Below are positions 13,267 through 25,200 of a stretch of DNA of 64,000 nucleotides, in pieces. The notes under the pieces are model-generated. The model searched no databases. It was not told the DNA's origin and saw nothing but the letters and a program-made list of their open reading frames with translations. Source of the stretch: Chloranthus sessilifolius (taxonomy: Eukaryota; Streptophyta; Magnoliopsida; Chloranthales; Chloranthaceae); NCBI GenBank assembly GCA_021018995.1, contig CM037598.1:71256671-71320670 (forward strand), read 5' to 3'. Position 1 is the stretch's first letter. Each line of letters starts with the position of its first letter. Position numbers and translations under genes: made by a program.

Positions 13267-16200
13267 ATAGATGAAAAAAAAATCTGAGCCAAACAGAATG
13301 TGAAAAAAAACTGTAAAAGGGTGCTAAAATTTGCGTATGATTTGAAGGCTATGATGTACCGTGGCACATGTTTAAAAGGGAAGACTTCTGAGCCACTTGG
13401 AACACCATTTGACTGCTTTCAATCAGATATTTCGTGCCAATATTTGGCCTTGAAGATCTTTACATCATGGTCTTTAAATCGTGTGGCTTAGTTGGTGAAC
13501 GAGAGGGCTGCGATTCAAATCGTGTGGCTTAGTTGGTGAACGAGAGGGCTGCGATTCAAACCGTGTGGCTGAGATGGTGCACGAGAGGGCTGCAATTCAA
13601 GTCGTGTGGCTTATATTTTCTTTAACCATGTACCCGTTATATTTAATAGACTATTTATACAACCACTTATTGTATGCACATTGTTTTCAAAATTTTTATC
13701 TATATGAAATATGTCTATAATCTTCTTGATTTTTATTTGTCCAAGAACTTATACAATCGATAGGTATGTTTAGATTTTTACTAGATGTTTTTACCATTTT
13801 ACTTGATATAGGTACCTAAAATTGCTTAGCATATAGTTGGTGCCTAAACCGTTCCCAAATAGACAAAAAGCTTTCACAGCTGCAATGTCTTTGAAGGGAT
13901 ATGGGCTTTACCAGACGATAAGTATATGGGTTTTATATCAAATAAATTGACCAAAATTTCTTACAAAAATTCCAAAATACTCCTTTTTTTAATTATTATT
14001 TTTTATTTATAAACGAAGATTATACCATAAGATAGATATATAGATAAACAACATCATGATACAAACATGAACGATTAAAAACAAAATAGCAGATATATTA
14101 AAAGTAAGAATATATATAGGTTTCATTAATTACATACTTATAATGATAGTTGTGGCCAAGACGAAATGCAAACACCAATGCTAACACCACATGCTTAAAC
14201 TCACACAAACACTTGGCTCTGATACCATTTACAACACTGTAGATTCTTTTCTTAAACCGATGTCTCAATAAGGGTGAGATATGCCCTTTAAATAGACTTT
14301 CCTTGATACCTTACACACACATCTGGACAAACTATTTTTTACAATAGTAAAGATATTCTCCTTTTTCAAAACAAATCTTACTTTTTTCGTAAAGTAAGAG
14401 AAAGGAGAAGAGTAGAAACGTCACGACTAACGTTTATAGACTTAGAATCGTCATGACTAACGATTACGTGTAGCAACGTGTCCTGGATGAGTTGGAGTCG
14501 TTTATGCTATTGATAGTGGTGCGATCTACTAGGCTTCTATGCGATTTTCTAGGTTGTGGTAGAAAATCGAATCTTCTGAGGTCGGACTGTGAGGATCATA
14601 GTTGTCTTGCATCTCATCTTCTTCGAGCATTGTCGTTTCAATCTCGAGATTTTCCGAGAGGTCAAGATCTTTCGAGAATCAAATTTTAATAGTAATGAAT
14701 TTGCTTCAACTTTTTGTTCATGAGTCCTCATATATTCAATTGCCAGATCGGTTGAGAAAATTCTTCGACCATCAGATATATTGAATTGGTTGTCGGCCGC
14801 ACGGATTTGCCTCGCCATTGACGAAAAAGTTTTCAAAGATCGAATCCAATAGGATTTTAGATTTATGGATATGATACTGGCGTTTGCCATGGGGTCTTCG
14901 GCTTTATTGAACTCGTAGTTTTATTTAAAAACCAGATTTGATATGGCTGATAGAAATTTTCTTTCGATCTCCAGCCGATTGTGTTTGTTATCCAGAACGT
15001 ATAATAAACGGTGCGATTGAGGTTCTTGGTGAGATGATAGACTATTGTTTTGATCATCATAGGGAATTCATTGATAGGATAACCGGGAAAGATTAATTGT
15101 TAACTAATCCCCAATTAAGACATTCTTTCTTGCAGATTAAATATGGGATTTTCCGTGTAAATTGATAGTTTGGGAAAAAAATCCTCTTAACATTGAGCTA
15201 TATTGTAATTGTCCATTAAGATCTGTTTAATCTTAATCTCTTGATCTTCAATTCATGCCATCAGAGGTTTACTGATATCACATGGGAGAATATGTTTTAT
15301 TTTTTCAAGCAAACAAATTCGTTTTAATTTGTGAAAAATTGGGTCCGGATAGTTTGAATCCATAAGATCTGCTAATTCTAAAAAATGATTGATTTTTTCG
15401 AGCGAAAATTTTTATGAAAACGTTTTAGAATCCCATGCTATGGATTTAACAAGGGTATTCGAACTGTCTTGTAATTTTTCTAACTTTTGTTCTTTGTCAA
15501 AGAATTTTTTAGAAAGGTTGGTCATGTGACACCTAAACTGTTTCTTATCATTTAGGAGTTGGCTTTTTCAAGCTCCATTAATCTTATGGTAAAGGTCTGC
15601 ACTTATTCCGGGATTATAAAAATCAGGAATATTATTCATAGTGATACTAGTTTGTTCTAGCAAATATTGAGATTGCTGTACTTGATATAAAGTAAAAACT
15701 GATTTAGCTTCATTGAAATTATCATATACTTGGTAAAGAGAATTTGGAAAGTTGGTAACTTGTTTTTGACAAGCTACAAAGGATGTATAGAGTCCAGGCT
15801 GGTGACCTCTCAATACAACATAAGTTTTTCTTATGAATGGAGGCGGTTGAGGTTGAGAAGAAGAGGAGTTTCCTTCTTCTGTCATCTTCTGTCGTTTATA
15901 AAGTAAAATCCATTGGCTTAGTGGTAACATAAATCTTCTTCCTGCAGTAAATATGCCTACTTTGGTTAGTGGTTTAAACTTGGATCTCTACTTAAAAAAT
16001 CAGCCAAAACGTTAGTACTTCCTTTAACATGTTCGACTTCAAAAGTATAAAGTGCTATTTGATTATACCATTTTAGTCTTCTTCCATCTAAAATATCTCG
16101 TTTATTTATTAAAAAATCTCGAACTGCTTTGTTATCAGTTCTTACAAAAACATGGAATTATTCTGTCACCTTCGAAAATAGAAGTTGAAAAAGAATCAAT

Positions 16201-19200
16201 AGAATTTTTAGGTATGATTCTAACACATGATGATCTAAAATTACAAGATCATATTATTATGAAAATAAAGAATTTTCCTGAAGAGGTAGTTGATAAAAAA
16301 CAGTTACAAAGTTTTTTAAGATTATTAAATTATAGAAGAAACTACTTAAAAAATTTAGCAGAAAAAGAAAAATTTTTCATAAATAAATTGAAGAAAGAAG
16401 TAGAATTTACATGGACCAATAAAGATAAAGATCTACTAAAACAGATCAAACAAGATATCCAAGATTGGCCGACAGTTTATCTTCCAACAATAGGAGATAA
16501 ATTAATCTTAGAAACAGATGCTTAAGATAATTGTTGGGGATGTGTCTTGAAAGCCCTTATTGCAGAAGATTGGGAAGAAAAAGATTCTTGTCAATCTAAT
16601 GAGATAAAACCAAGAAGATTGGGAAGAAAAAGATTCTTGTCAATCTAATGGGATAAAACCAAGAAAATCACCTTTAACAAAAAAGGTACAAAGTAAAGAA
16701 AAATTATGTGGTTATAATCCTGGAAAATTTTAACCAAATGAACAGAATTATATTATATTTGAAAAAGAATTGTTAGCAATAAAACTTGCTCTTAAACGAT
16801 TTCATATTTATCTAGCCCCGGAAAATTTCTTTTTGTAAGAACTGATAACAAAGCAGTTCGAAATTTTTTAATAAATAAACAAGATATTTTAAATGGAAGA
16901 AGACTAAAATGGTAGAGTCAAATAACACTTTATACTTTTGAAGTCGAACATGTTAAAGGAAGTACTAACGTTTTGGCTGATTTCTTAAGCAGAGATCCAA
17001 GTTTAAACCACTAACCAAAGTGGGCATATTTACTGCAGGAAGAAGATTTATGTTACCACTAAACCAGTGGATTTTACTTTGTAAACGACAGAAGATGATA
17101 GAAGAAGGAAACTCCTCTTCTTCTCAACCTCAACCACCTCCATTCATAAGAAAAACTTATGTTGTATTGAGAGGTCACCAGCCTGAACTCTATACATCCT
17201 TTGTAGCTTGTCAAAAATAAGTCACCAACTTTCCAAATTCTCTTTACCAAGTACATGATAATTTCAATGAAGCTAAATCAGCTTTTACTTTATATCAAGT
17301 ACAACAATCTCTGTATTTGCTGGAACAAACTAGTATTACTATGAATAATATTCCTGATTTTTATAATCCCGGAATAAGTTCAGACCTTTATCATGAGATT
17401 AATGGAGCTTGAAAAAGCCAACTCCTAAATGATAAGAAACAGTTTAGGCGTCACATGACCAACCTTTCTAAAAAAATCTTTGACAAAGAACAAAAGTTAG
17501 AAAAATTACAAGATAGTTCGAATGCCCTTGTTAAATCCATAGCATGGGATTCTGAAATGTTTTCAGAAAATTTTTCGCTTGAAAAAATTAATCATTTTTT
17601 AGAATTAGCAGATCTTCTGGATTCAAACTATCTGGACCCGATTTTTCACAAATTAAAACGAATTTGTTTGCTTGAAAAAATAAAACATATTCTCCCATGT
17701 GATATCAGTATACCTCTGATAGCACGAATTGAAGATCAAGAGATTAAGATTAAACAGATCTTAATGGACAATTACAATATAGCTCAGTGTGATAAGGATT
17801 TTCTTCCCAAACTATCAATTTACACGGAAAATCCCATATTTAATCTGCAAGAATATCTTGATTGGGGATTAGTAAAACAACTAATCTTTCCCGGTTATCC
17901 TATCAATAAATTCCCTATGATCTATCAATGAATTCTCTATGATCAAAACAATGGTCTATCATCTCACCAAGAACCTCAATTGCACCGTTTACTATACGTT
18001 CTGGATAACAAGCACAATCGGCTGGAGATCGAAAGAAAAATTCTATCAGCCATATCAAATCTGGTTTTTTGATAAAACTAAAGACTACGAGTTCGATGAA
18101 GCCGAAGACCCCATGGCAAAAGCCAGTATCATGTCCATAAATCTAAAATCCTATTGGATTCGATCTTTGAAAACTTTTTCATCAATGGCGAGGCAAATCC
18201 GTGCGGCCGACAACCAATTCAATATATCTGATGGTCGAAGAATTTTCTCAATCGATCTGCCAATTGAATATATGAGGACTCATAAACAAAAAGTTGAAGC
18301 AAATTCATTACTATTAAAATTTGAATCTCGAAAAGATCTTGACCTCCCGGAAAATCTCGAGATTGAAACGATAATGCTCGAAGAAGATGAGATGCAAGAC
18401 AACTATGATCCTCACAGTCCGACCACAGAAGATTCGGTTTTCTACCACAACCTAGAAAATTGCATGGAAGCCTAGTGGACCCCACCACTATCAATAGCAT
18501 AAATGACTCCAACTCATCCAGGACACGTTGCTACGCATAATCGTCAGTCATGATGATTCTAAGTTTGTAAACGTCAGTCGTGACGTTTCTACTCTTCTCC
18601 TTTCTTACTTTAAGAAAAAAGTAAGATTTGCTTTGAAAATGGAGAATATCTTTACTGTTGTAAAAAGTAGTTTGTCCAGATGTGTGTGTAAGGTATCAAG
18701 GAAAGTCTATTTAAAGGGCATATCTCACCCTTGTTGAGACATCGGTTTAAGAAAAGAATCTGCAGTGTTGTAAATGGTATTAGAGCCAAGTGTTTGTGTG
18801 AGTTTAAGTATGTGGTGTTTGAGTTTAATATATCTGCTATTTTCTTTTTAATCGTTCATGTTTGTATCATGATGTTGTTTATCTATCTATCTAATGGTAT
18901 AATCTTCGTTTATAAATAAAAAAATAAAATTAAAAAATTAGTATTTTTGAATTTTTATAAGAAATTTTGGGCAATTTATTTGATATAAAACTCATATACT
19001 TATCGTCTGGTAAAGCCCATATCCCTTCAAAGACGTTGCAGCTGTGAAAGCTTTTTGTCTATTTGGGAGCGGTTTAGGCACCAACCATACGTTAAGCGGT
19101 TTTAGGTACCTGTATAAAGTAAAATGACAAAAACATCTAGTAAAAATCTAGAAATACCTATCAATTGTATAAGTTCTTGGACAAATAAAAATCAAGAAGA

Positions 19201-22200
19201 TTATAGACATATTTCATATAGATAAAAATTTTGAAAATAATATGCATACAATAAGTGGCTGTATAAATAATCTATTAGATATAACGGGTACATGGCTAAA
19301 GAAAATATATAAAAAATAAGATGATATGGAGATACAACCATATGCTATGCATAACGAAGTAATGATAAATAAAGAAAATTAATTAATTTGGATCTAAAAG
19401 AAGAGACCAAATCAAAAATAGAAAATCTAATAACAAAATTAGATCAATTAAACTTAGAAAAACAAAATGATGAATATTCGAATACACGATTATTCTATGG
19501 AACTGATGAAATCAATACCGATGGTATCTGTGTCTTAAATGAAAACATTGAATATAATTATTAAGAATACTTGAATATAAAGGAAATCATTGAGTATTGG
19601 CAAAACTTATATCTGGATGAAACCCTTCCCGTGGAAGATAGAAATCATATAATATCACAAATCATAGAAGTTTCTCAAAAAAATGAATCTCTTTTAACAT
19701 ACTTCAAAAACTAGGAACTAAATGAAGAATCTGAAGCAGATACAATGAATATCACTTCTGATCAATCAGATACCTCTTCAACTCTTAGTGAGTCACAAAC
19801 TCCTCTGACTCCAAGAAAAAGAAAAGTTGAAGAGCCATTAGAAGAATTTGAAATTTTTGAAACATATTTAAAGACATTAAATCTTGATCTACAAGAAGAA
19901 TATCAAAAACATCATATTCATATGAATGATGGTAGTTCAACATCCGGAATTAAATATGAGGAAATCCCAAATCCTACAAATAATAGAAGAGACGATTTGA
20001 ACAAACAAAACGTAGCCCAAGGTGGTATGTATCTTGATTTAACAAATGTTCCTTTTAAAGATCAAGAAAAGGTTATTGACGATTGGGCATAATCCATGTC
20101 CATGGTAATTACAAACCAAAAAGCAATTTGGTCTAAAGAAAGGTTTCTTGACTATTTGCAGCAACACTTCAAGGTGATGTTTTTCAATGATTAAAACAAT
20201 GAGAAAAATTCAATGATGGTAAAATACAAAAGGCATCATTATTAGGAAGTTTCATTAATCTTGATGATATCTTAAAACATTTTATGATAACCATTAAAGA
20301 ACACCTTTGTGGTTATACGGGTGAACAAAACCTACAAGAAGACGCAATATATATTCTGTTAAAATTAGAATTATGCCAATTTCAAGAATATTGCAATACA
20401 TTTGAAAAATATTATTATCAATTGGAACCCCCAATGAATATATCATGGTTAGACCAATTTTATCATAAATTACCTGCACCATGGGATGAATTAGCCATAA
20501 AAGGCTATCTAGATTTTATTAATAAACTATCTAAACAAGATACTTTAGAACTTAGAAGATCCTTTGTCTTAAGACTAATAGCAGATAGATGTCTAGAAAT
20601 AAAAGCGAAAAAACAAGTTCAGAATCAAATCACGAACTCTAGCTTTGGACAGAAGTGCTGTGATAAAATCTTCCAAGAAAATTGGAAAATAAACGAAAGG
20701 GATATAAGAAAGGTTTTAAGAAGAAAAAATTCAAATGAAAACCTTGGAACAAAAGAAAAAAGTTTGTTGAAGTAAAAAATATGTTAAAAAGAAAAAAACA
20801 GATAAAACGACTACGGCTAAAAAGAAATATCTGTGTTTTATTTGCAATGAAGAAAGACATTATGCTCCTCAATGTCCAAAACGAGGAAAGAATATAACGA
20901 AAATAATTAAATATTTAGATGACGAACATCTAGATGTTTATTTTGGTGAAGAAATTTCAAGTGATGATAATAGTATCATTTATGAATTAGAATCCGAAAC
21001 AGATTCTGATACTGAAATAGGTGATCTATTATTTATGTTAAATATAGTCGAAACTTCAGATGAAGAACATCAAATGATTACATTAAAAGATGTAATAGGA
21101 AAAGAATGTACTCCAAGTATGTATAACAAGATTATTCAGAAATAGTATAAACACTCCTATACTGGCTGTAGTAATGGATCGAAGATTATTAAATCCTTTA
21201 CAATCCTTGATTGGAGGAATTCAATCCAACCTAGCTTATGGAATTGTTTGGTTTAAACTAAAACCAAATTATTTTATTTCTCTTGACGACCCAAATATTG
21301 AAGATATAATAAAAATAAAAATCCAAACCAAAGGATTAGAATTAAAGAAGATTCACATAATCTGGCCATAACTTGAGAAACAGAACATGAATTAATATCT
21401 AAACCCATAACAAAAATGCACAAGTCAGATAAAAATCTGATTGAAATATTTGAACCCAAACCATATGAGTCAAAAATCCAACAAAGATTAATAAACTGGA
21501 AAGATTTACAGATACCTAAACAATGGTAATTTGAAGATCTATTGGAACAAATATCAAAATCTCAAACTCAGATGATTGAAATACAAGCTTCAGGAAGTAA
21601 TCTATACTTTAGAGATACAGGAATCACATCTTTTAATTCTGTAAAAGATGAATGGCTTCCTGTAAGAAATAACTTAGAGTCTCGAGCATCAACCTCTAGT
21701 GCTCCAGAACCATTGCAAGACCAAAAGCATATAGCAGTAAAAAATATACAAGTTCCTATCCTTCCCGGAACACACTTTGTTCATGAACAGTTCAACTTTA
21801 TCATTTTTAGTCAAAAAATGCTGAGATCTTATTTTCACCTAGTTATGGAAAAAGACGATATACATATGTCTTAGGGAAATGCTTCAAAATTATAAACAAT
21901 ATAATTTATGCGTTTTAATGGATACCAGAGCCACAATTAGTGCGTGTCGGTATAATGCTTTGCCCTCTGAAAAATGGATTAACATTAAACAACCGATCAA
22001 AGTCAAAGGCATTGAAGGAAGAGAAACAGTGATTGAGTTAAAAGTAAAAAATGTTTCTATTTGGCTTAATGATAAAAAATTCATTATTCCTAAAATTTTA
22101 TGTTTTCCAAACATGCATGGCGATTTTTTATTAGGTAACAATTTCATTGTTGCCTATCTACCAATGACCTTAACCATAGGTTCTATTGGTCTTTCTCTCA

Positions 22201-25200
22201 AAGATGAATTGGTCCACATTCCACTTCTTCAACTCCATAACTCTAAATGTCACAAAGGCTTTGCCCCCAGCAAGCGTGGTGAGGTTACACAAATTATTCA
22301 CGTAATTAATCAAACTCATTGGCTTTTCTCCATGCTCAAAGAAAATTTTAGTGACCACTCACTAAAATTATGGCGTAAAAGTCATCGGTACTATACCATA
22401 ACATTAAAAGATCCTAATATCATAATTAGGGTTAAACCTATGGTCTATACAAAAATAGACATAGATGAATTTGAAATACAAATTAAAGATTTATTAGAGA
22501 AAAAACTCATTGAATCTACAAAAAGCCCTCATTCTAGTCCTGCATTTTTGGTAAGAAATCATGTTGAAATAAAGCGCGGAAAAGCTAGAATGGTTTTAAA
22601 CTATAAAAAATTAAATGGAAATTTAGAATTCGATGGATACTTTATTCCAAGGAAAGATGTTTTGATTAATCAAATCAAAGGATCAAAATTCTTTAGTAAG
22701 TTCGACTGTAAATTGGGATATTGGCAATTAAATTAGATGATAAATCAAAACCTATCTATGGAATGGAATGCCATTTGGCTTAAATACTGCTAATGCATCA
22801 CAGACAATCAGGCTCCACTTCAGCAATTCGATGACTCTGGGTTATATTAAACGCTATCCATATATATAGCTTTTCAACGCAAATATCTATTGAAACAGCC
22901 AATCGTCATAAAAAATTGGGAAATTTAAATCAAATAGCATTTGTTCTCAACTATCTTAGCCAAAAACTCGACATCAGATGCACAGATTCCGTAGATAGCT
23001 GATGGAGAAGCTTCTAATCATAAAAAACTTTAAAAGACAATTAAAGCAGAAAATACCTTTGAAAATTTGCTCAGGTCTTGTTACAGATTTATCGGAAGGA
23101 AAGGTCGTCAAAATAAAATGAGCACAGGCTGTTCTTGCAATTAGATGTGCCCTAGATGAGGAGAAATCCCACAAAAACTGTAGAAGAGGACCTCTGGGTG
23201 GAAATCATTAAAAGCTGAATATAATCTCCAGGATGAGCTAGAAAAAAATCTCAAAACATAATCATTAATCTTCAAAAGACATTTTCAAAACATAATCATT
23301 AATTTTTAAAGGATATTTTGAAAAATGAAGTCAGAACTTCATTTTAGGGTCAAACTATTGACCAATGCTGATGTCAGCAGAGGCAGGGGTCAAACCTGCT
23401 TGCTTCTTATACCAAGAAGCTTATCTAGGGTTTTACTTTGATGGACTTATAAGGTGGTAAAGATCAGGTTGATGGTATTAGGGTTTGGTATAGAGGGAGA
23501 GAATTTGTGAAAGCTTAGTTAGGGAATGAGACCCCAGTAGCTTTATATTAGTGGGAATAATATGATGATCTGCAGATCCAATATCTCTCTCTAGTCTCTA
23601 CACACCATACACAACCATATATTACACTCACCTGCACACACAAACAGTTATTGCTGATGTTCATTGTTAAGATTAGCTCGGAGGTCACGGACCGGGTGGC
23701 TTTGGAGATTGGGTGTACCACTGCAATGTTACCCGTCTCTTATTTAGGAATCCCGATGGGATTTGGAAGGAGGGCACGCCTATGGGACACGGTGGTTCAT
23801 AGATTTCAGGATAAACTCACAACCTGGAAGAGCAAAATGCTAAGCTATGGCGGAAGGCTGACTCTCATCAAATCAACCTTCGCTTCCATTCCAATTTTTA
23901 TGTCTTTCTTGTGGGCGCCGACTATTGTTATTCATAAACTGGAAAAGATTGTAAGGGGCTTCCTTTGGGAAGGAGTGGGGGATCGGAAGAAGGTGCACCT
24001 GATTAGATGGGACGAGTGTTGTATGCCCAAAGACCAAGGCGGTCTTGGTATCAGAAGCCAGAGGTTAGTAAATAAAGCCTTACTAGCCAAGTGGGTGTGG
24101 CGGATGGGAGAGGAGGGAGAAAGAAATAAGCTCTGGTGTCAGATCGCGGCTGCTAAGTACGGGGCTCCGGATGATGATATTTCGAATCCTAGTGACAGAT
24201 CGGAATGGTGGAAGGCTGTCAAAGGTTGTGCCCAGGATGTCCATGAGGGGACTAAATTTTCATTGGGTGACGGTCGCCGAATAAGGTTATGGAAAGATGT
24301 GTGGGCAGGGGACCAACTGCTATACAGAAGGTTTCCTACTATTTTCGGGTTAGCGATATCAAAAGAGGCCATGGTCTGCAGTGCTGTTCAAACATCAGGA
24401 AACTCTTTCGAATTGAATATTCAGTTGAGGCGCAAACAATGGGAATGGGAGAAGGAAGAATACTCGAATTTGATGAATGTCCTGGGGGGTATGAACCCAC
24501 ACACAGGTCATGATGATATAAGGGAGTGGAAATATTCAACTAAAGGCCGGTTCACAGTTAAATCCTTCTACAACAGCATTAAAGCGAGAGAAAGAGGGAG
24601 TCCCGATGTGCCTCGTGGGTCGGGTTCTGGAAGATAAAAATGCCTCAAAAAATAAAGTTCTTTTCATGGCTAGTCGCAAAAAGAAAAATTCTTACGAGGG
24701 ACCAACTTATTAGAAGAAATATTCCGGTGATCAACAAATGTATGCTCTGCATGAGGGGGGCAGAGTCGGTCGACCACATTCTCCTTCATTGCTCCTTTGC
24801 CCTCGATTTGGAGCAAGATATTTCAAATCTTCAAAATTGATTGGGTCATGCCGTGGTGGCCTGGTCAATTGATGGAAATGTGGAAAGAGAGTACGCTTGA
24901 GGATCCAAGGAAAGAGTTGTGGCCGCTAACGGTGTACACGGGGTTCTGGGCGATTTGGCTGGAAGGAAATAGCAAAATCTTCACTCGCAAAGCAAGACCA
25001 TTTTCGCTGATTATTAGAGAGATCAGAGATATTGTGGTTAACTGGATCACGTGCAAGACTACGGTTTACAAGGACGGGACCAACTACTTGCTGAGGTCAT
25101 GGGAAGATTGCTGCATTTAGGGGGATGTCTCACTGGTTGGGGTTTTGGCTTCTCGCGCTGCTGGTCCTGTAACCTGACGCCTGGGGGGTGAGGCTTTGTG

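Larger units (their letters stand above)
13611..16150 (-). repeat. Left arm of the caulimovirid inverted repeat
   Basis: Reading the minus strand from 16150 down to 13611 gives RNase H end, transactivator-like gene, promoter, primer site and leader, the same order as the plus strand from 16832 to 19309. In the 200 bases around the transactivator 3' end the two arms agree at roughly 19 of 20 positions by eye. The outer edge abuts the 41-bp minisatellite. Confidence 0.9.
16832..19309 (+). repeat. Right arm of the caulimovirid inverted repeat
   Basis: Inverted partner of 13611-16150. The arms are separated by a spacer of about 0.68 kb that holds viral RT/RNase H sequence. The outer edge (CATGGCTAAAGAAAATATA) matches the complement of the sequence at 13611-13635, and beyond it the plus copy continues into coat protein while the left arm stops. 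Confidence 0.9.
13611..22800. mobile_element. Endogenous caulimovirid (fossil), cavemovirus/solendovirus-like, rearranged
   Basis: The insert has a minus-strand part (13611-about 16150) and a plus-strand part (about 16150-22800). The plus part runs RT end, RNase H, transactivator-like gene, promoter and primer site, leader, coat protein with zinc knuckle, movement protein, protease and RT beginning: a circularly permuted genome with its ends inside RT. Coat protein before movement protein, with a separate transactivator-like gene, is the order known from cavemoviruses and solendoviruses rather than badnaviruses or florendoviruses. There are many breaks (well over ten) across all genes, so it is a dead copy. 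No integrase is present, as expected for this family. Confidence 0.85.

Noticed and set aside
13300-13491. Possible extra exon in the first giant intron
   Set aside because: The neighbouring exons (9545 and 25851) already join in phase within one codon, leaving no room for it.
16052-16525. A 157-residue open frame across the inner junction of the caulimovirid inverted repeat
   Set aside because: Its first third is antisense to the left-arm RNase H region and only the remainder is RT; it is a chance read-through of the junction, not a gene.
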